Assembly: GCA_046303375.1 (NCBI GenBank)
Contig: JBKCGB010000018.1
Span: forward strand, 1-64,000
DNA: 64,000 nucleotides
DNA from: UBA965 sp046303375
GTDB lineage: Bacteria > Chloroflexota > Chloroflexia > Chloroflexales > Roseiflexaceae
Reading direction: 5' to 3'
The notes below the pieces were generated by a model. The model ran no database searches, was not told the origin of the DNA, and worked only from the letters and a program-made list of their open reading frames with translations. The position numbers were made by a program, and so were the translations under genes. Below are positions 61,061 through 64,000 of this stretch, piece after piece (position 1 is the stretch's first letter; every line of letters starts with the position of its first letter).

Positions 61061-61849
61061 TTAGCTGGTCATATGCGGAAAGAGCCGCGCTGCCAACATA
61101 TCATATGACCCGTGAAACGGGCACTGCGCCGTACAAACACCACAGTACTGCCCACCACTGTAGCGTTCGAGGGATTCTTGTGAGAAATAATACGGCTTTT
61201 GGCTAAACGTACTTGCCACCCACTGCCACGACAGGTTGTTACTCGCCGGGTCACCATCCAGCAAATGCTGCAAAAACCATGCAGCCCCCACCTGCCACGC
61301 CACACGCCGCCAGTGAATCAAATATGCGGCCAACCACATGCGTGCATGGTTGTGTAGGTACCCGGTGGTCACTAGTGTTTCAGCAAATGCATCCATGCAT
61401 GCGAGACCAGTGGTGCCCTGCACAACGTCATCAGGGAGGGTGTGCCCATAATCGGTTGCCTGCCAGCCAGTTTTGTAGGGTTCTCGATCGTGCCAGATAC
61501 CATCACCAATCTGGGCATAGACCCGTTGCCAATAATCGCGCCAGGCCAGCTCGTTGATGAGTTTGGCATGATCGGGGTAGCGCATCACCACATCACGTAC
61601 TTCGGCCAGGCTAAGCATACCGTGACGAATATAGGCGCTCAAATGCGTTACCGCACCATCGAGGTAATTACGCGAGCGTGCATAGCGAGCCGGATCAATA
61701 CGTGCAAGCAATGCCAACGCCTGTGTGCGCCCACCCAGCGGTGCCGCCACATGCGTATCGGTCTCCACCACATCCGCAAATGTGGCTTGGATGTAGGCAA
61801 TGAGTGCACTGCGATCAGCAAACTCACGTTGTAATGGAGTGTCGTTCAT
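61061..61849 (-). CDS. Stand-alone FAD-binding domain of DNA photolyase/cryptochrome
   Basis: A 262-residue protein equivalent to the C-terminal, FAD-binding half of photolyases. Signature segments are INELAWRDYWQRVYAQIG, TTGYLHNHARMWLAAYL, HLLDGDPASNNLSWQWV and YYFSQESLERYSGGQYC. The C-terminus carries C236, C239 and C243 (CGVCTAQC), a possible metal or FeS site. The start is ATG 61849, whose first bases overlap the stop of the DUF2256 gene (ATGA); a longer form from 61903 overlaps that gene and is rejected. The missing N-terminal domain is encoded two genes downstream. Confidence 0.8.
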   Translation of the reverse strand: MNDTPLQREFADRSALIAYIQATFADVVETDTHVAAPLGGRTQALALLARIDPARYARSRNYLDGAVTHLSAYIRHGMLSLAEVRDVVMRYPDHAKLINELAWRDYWQRVYAQIGDGIWHDREPYKTGWQATDYGHTLPDDVVQGTTGLACMDAFAETLVTTGYLHNHARMWLAAYLIHWRRVAWQVGAAWFLQHLLDGDPASNNLSWQWVASTFSQKPYYFSQESLERYSGGQYCGVCTAQCPFHGSYDMLAARLFPHMTS

Positions 61850-62022
61850 GAAACCTTTCGAGTTGCTGGTGGCTTGCCGCCACTCTGTTTGTAACGCCGA
61901 CATGCATCGCTACAGTACTTCACTTCATCCCAATGCTTGGCCATGCTTTTGCGCCACGTAAACGGGCGGCCACATGTCACACATGTCTTCTCGGGTAAAT
62001 CTGATTTTTTGACACCACGCAT
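61846..62022 (-). CDS. DUF2256 small zinc-ribbon-like protein, 58 residues
   Basis: A short gene encoding MRGVKKSDLPEKTCVTCGRP, then FTWRKSMAKHWDEVKYCSDA and CRRYK. The CVTCGRPF and YCSDAC pairs make a four-cysteine metal site typical of DUF2256, which is commonly found beside or fused to cryptochrome/photolyase genes. GAGAGG lies upstream. It starts 15 bp after the photolyase stop and overlaps the next gene's ATG. A role in photolyase function or assembly is inferred from context only. Confidence 0.85.
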   Translation of the reverse strand: MRGVKKSDLPEKTCVTCGRPFTWRKSMAKHWDEVKYCSDACRRYKQSGGKPPATRKVS

Positions 62023-62037
62023 GACGCTTGCATCCTC

Positions 62038-63555
62038 TCATTGTGATTGTGCGAGCCATATCGTCGCCTCAAGGCGAATCGTCGTTCGTTCGGCATCCGC
62101 CAGGTGGCGCAAGCCGAGCACTGCTGGCCCCATACGTGGATTGGCACGCAACACGGTTTCGTGTGTCAACAAAAAATTCCAGTACAACAGGTTAAACGGG
62201 CAGGCATCAGCCCCCACGCGTTGGCGTGGATTATAGCGACAACCCGCACAAAAATCACCCATCTTATTGATATACGTTGCCGAGGCAATATATGGTTTTG
62301 TGGCAATTTTGCCACCATCCGCATGGAGCCCCATGCCACTCACGTTGGGCCACATCACCCAGTCGTAGGCATCGATGTATGCAGCCAAAAACCAATGATT
62401 CACTGCAACGGGGTCAATCCCAGCCAAGAGTGCATAGTTACACAGAATCATCAGGCGTTCGATGTGGTGTGTATATCCATGCCGCCATACACGAGCAATC
62501 ACCGTATCAAGGCACCGCATCCCACTCTGTCCATGCCAAAACCATGTCGGCAATGGGCGTGTGGCCTGCCAGCCATTGGCCTGTTGCAGGGCTGGCATGT
62601 GGCGCCAATACTGCACATACATGTACTCACGCCAACCGATAATCTGGCGTACAAATCCCTCAACTGCAGCAAGTGGGGCCAGCCCTGCATGATAGGCAAC
62701 CACCGCCGCATCAATGACTTGGCGTGGTGTCAGTAGACCGATATTGAGGTATGGCGACAGCGTCGAGTGAAACAGTGTGTCATGGTCGGTCGCCATGGCG
62801 TCTTCGTAATCACCAAACCACGGCAGACGTTCAGCAATAAATCTCGCCAGCACCTGCTCCGCATCTGCGTGGGTTACTCCCCACGCAAACGTCATCGCAT
62901 CGCCCTGCGCCAACGGCATCGCCGCCACGTCGGCCATCACTTGCCTCGTCACCATATCTGGTGCAATTGACAAGGGGGTCGGGCGTGGTTGACGAGCTGG
63001 CAACGGTTTACGATTTTCACTGTCAAAGTTCCACCGCTCACCATACGGTGTACCGTCGGCATGCATCAACACTGCAAAATGCCGCCGCATCGCCCGATAA
63101 AAGGGCTCCATCACCGTCGCTTTGTGTATGGGGACTTGTGCAATAGGATTATACGTGGCACTCAAAAACTGCGTATTCTCGCACACCGTGACTGGCACAC
63201 TCAGCCAGTGCTGCCATTGCGCTTGTGCCTGCCGTGGCGCATATTCACTGGCAGCCATCGTAATAATGCGGTCTGGATTCGTTTCATGACAATGCTGCGT
63301 GAGTGCGGCACGCCAGCTCGGCGCACCACGCAGTGTGACACGCCACCCAGCGGCCCGGAGCCCCTCGGCATAATGGCGCATGGCACTGCGGATGAGGACT
63401 AATTTGTGGCGGTGATAGGCGCGTAAGCGCATGCGCGCATCACTCTCAACGAGGAGGATGTCGATGTGCTGTGGCGTGGTCAGCTGTTGCGCGTACGCCA
63501 GTGCAGGATGCACCTGCAACAACTGGTCACCTAGGATGACTACACAAAGACGCAC
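62038..63555 (-). CDS. FeS-cluster photolyase/cryptochrome (FeS-BCP, PhrB-like)
   Basis: A 505-residue member of the prokaryotic 6-4 photolyase/CryB group. The N-terminal domain starts VRLCVVILGDQL. The FAD domain includes HSTLSPYLNIGLLTP, VEGFVRQIIGWREYMY, YTHHIERLMILCNYALLAG and YDWVMWPNVSGMGLHADGG. Four cysteines, C348, C436, C439 and C452, have the same spacing as the 4Fe-4S ligands I recall for Agrobacterium PhrB (350, 438, 441, 454). Light-driven repair of (6-4) photoproducts is the known activity of that enzyme. The GTG start (63555) follows AAGGG; the 24-codon upstream extension runs into a hairpin and is rejected. It leads a five-gene operon. Confidence 0.9.
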   Translation of the reverse strand: MRLCVVILGDQLLQVHPALAYAQQLTTPQHIDILLVESDARMRLRAYHRHKLVLIRSAMRHYAEGLRAAGWRVTLRGAPSWRAALTQHCHETNPDRIITMAASEYAPRQAQAQWQHWLSVPVTVCENTQFLSATYNPIAQVPIHKATVMEPFYRAMRRHFAVLMHADGTPYGERWNFDSENRKPLPARQPRPTPLSIAPDMVTRQVMADVAAMPLAQGDAMTFAWGVTHADAEQVLARFIAERLPWFGDYEDAMATDHDTLFHSTLSPYLNIGLLTPRQVIDAAVVAYHAGLAPLAAVEGFVRQIIGWREYMYVQYWRHMPALQQANGWQATRPLPTWFWHGQSGMRCLDTVIARVWRHGYTHHIERLMILCNYALLAGIDPVAVNHWFLAAYIDAYDWVMWPNVSGMGLHADGGKIATKPYIASATYINKMGDFCAGCRYNPRQRVGADACPFNLLYWNFLLTHETVLRANPRMGPAVLGLRHLADAERTTIRLEATIWLAQSQ

Positions 63556-63573
63556 ATGGATCCCTTTGATAAG

Positions 63574-63610
63574 ACATGCATCACACCCGGTGTTGGGGTG
63601 TGATGCATGT
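63574..63610 (-). terminator. 15-bp perfect hairpin between the ABC permease and photolyase genes
   Basis: ACATGCATCACACCC (63574-63588) and GGGTGTGATGCATGT (63596-63610) form a perfect stem with a 7-base loop. It lies 30 bp past the permease stop and 19 bp before the photolyase start. It probably ends the permease transcript, but without a T-tract it might also act in the photolyase leader. Confidence 0.55.
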
Positions 63611-63639
63611 TCATGATAGCAGTGCAACGCACCAATGAT

Positions 63640-64000
63640 TTATTCGTAGCGCAACGCTTCGATGGGCAACAACAAAGCAGCACGCTTGGCTGGGTAATAG
63701 CCAAATCCCACCCCAATACACAGCGCAAACAGCAACGAAATGACGATTGCAGGGATCGACAGAATCATGCCGAGTCCAGCCGCAGCCGCAATCGCAAGCA
63801 CCAACGCAACTGCGAAACCGATGCCGATAAAACTACCAATCAAACTGATGGTGGCAGCCTCAATGACAAACTGTCCGAGTACATCTTTGTCAGTGGCACC
63901 CAGTGCTTTGCGCACACCGATTTCGCGGGTACGCTCCGTGACGGCAACAAGCATAATATTCATGATGCCGATACCGCCTACCACAAGACTAATCCCTGCT
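63640..64000 (-). CDS. MacB/FtsX-type ABC transporter permease, C-terminal part
   Basis: The last 119 or so residues of a permease whose 5' part lies beyond the window. The segment GGIGIMNIMLVAVTERTREIGVRKALGA is the signature of the MacB family FtsX domain, followed by two more hydrophobic helices and the ending YYPAKRAALLLPIEALRYE. Such permeases work with an MacB-type ATPase and a membrane-fusion protein in mechanotransmission of peptides or drugs. Confidence 0.9.
   Translation of the reverse strand, partial: AGISLVVGGIGIMNIMLVAVTERTREIGVRKALGATDKDVLGQFVIEAATISLIGSFIGIGFAVALVLAIAAAAGLGMILSIPAIVISLLFALCIGVGFGYYPAKRAALLLPIEALRYE

Noticed and set aside
61850..61903. Longer N-terminus for the FAD-domain protein
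   Set aside because: It would overlap the DUF2256 gene in another frame; the ATGA overlap at 61846-61849 gives a better start.

Overview
The window looks like chromosomal DNA from a filamentous Chloroflexota bacterium, most likely a phototrophic member of the Chloroflexales. This is inference from gene content. The main clues are a UDP-sulfoquinovose synthase (sulfolipid head group), a PucC/BCD-family transporter of the type tied to bacteriochlorophyll systems, an FeS-type photolyase operon, and very large secreted LamG/RCC1 proteins with Thr-Pro-rich spacers. No rRNA or core phylogenetic marker other than gyrB and tyrS is present, so the placement is tentative.

Region 1 (1-33.5 kb) is an island-like segment dominated by two secreted giants on the + strand: a 6,880-residue protein and, 11 bp downstream, a 1,967-residue protein. 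Both are mosaics of LamG, RCC1 and calcium-binding repeat domains. Two paralogous ~820-residue STAND ATPases (NB-ARC-like NTPase, helical repeats) flank them on the - strand. The whole segment is bracketed by two ~110-bp direct repeats (1-109 and 33352-33461) about 33.35 kb apart. The coding DNA is visibly richer in A+T than the genes that follow. The likely job of the island is regulated surface display or release of giant adhesins, with the STAND proteins as candidate regulators or sensors.

Region 2 (33.7-45.7 kb) is ordinary, denser and G+C-richer. A six-gene - strand operon holds alaX, a methyltransferase, azlC, an aminotransferase, azlD and a DUF711 gene, and suggests amino-acid handling. 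Next come two tandem paralogous MFS transporters with a small ORF. A divergent + strand operon follows, with an EamA transporter, a THUMP-like-domain methyltransferase, an MFS transporter and a double-GNAT protein.

Region 3 (45.7-58.2 kb) holds a MoxR ATPase with an apparently leaderless promoter, tyrS, a TlpA-like lipoprotein with a DUF2085 membrane protein, and an Rrf2 regulator divergent from sqdB. It continues with a PucC-like carrier, an M24-fold protein with altered metal-site motifs, two tandem tRNA-Ala genes with a clear sigma-70-type promoter, an FTR1 permease, gyrB and a membrane protein.

Region 4 (58.3-64 kb) has a PIG-L deacetylase and GNAT pair convergent with a five-gene - strand operon. 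That operon encodes an FeS-cluster photolyase, a 58-residue DUF2256 zinc-finger protein, a stand-alone FAD-binding photolyase domain, a PlsC-type acyltransferase and a stand-alone photolyase N-terminal domain. The last and the third together look like one photolyase/cryptochrome split into two genes with an acyltransferase gene between them. The window ends inside a MacB/FtsX-type ABC permease.
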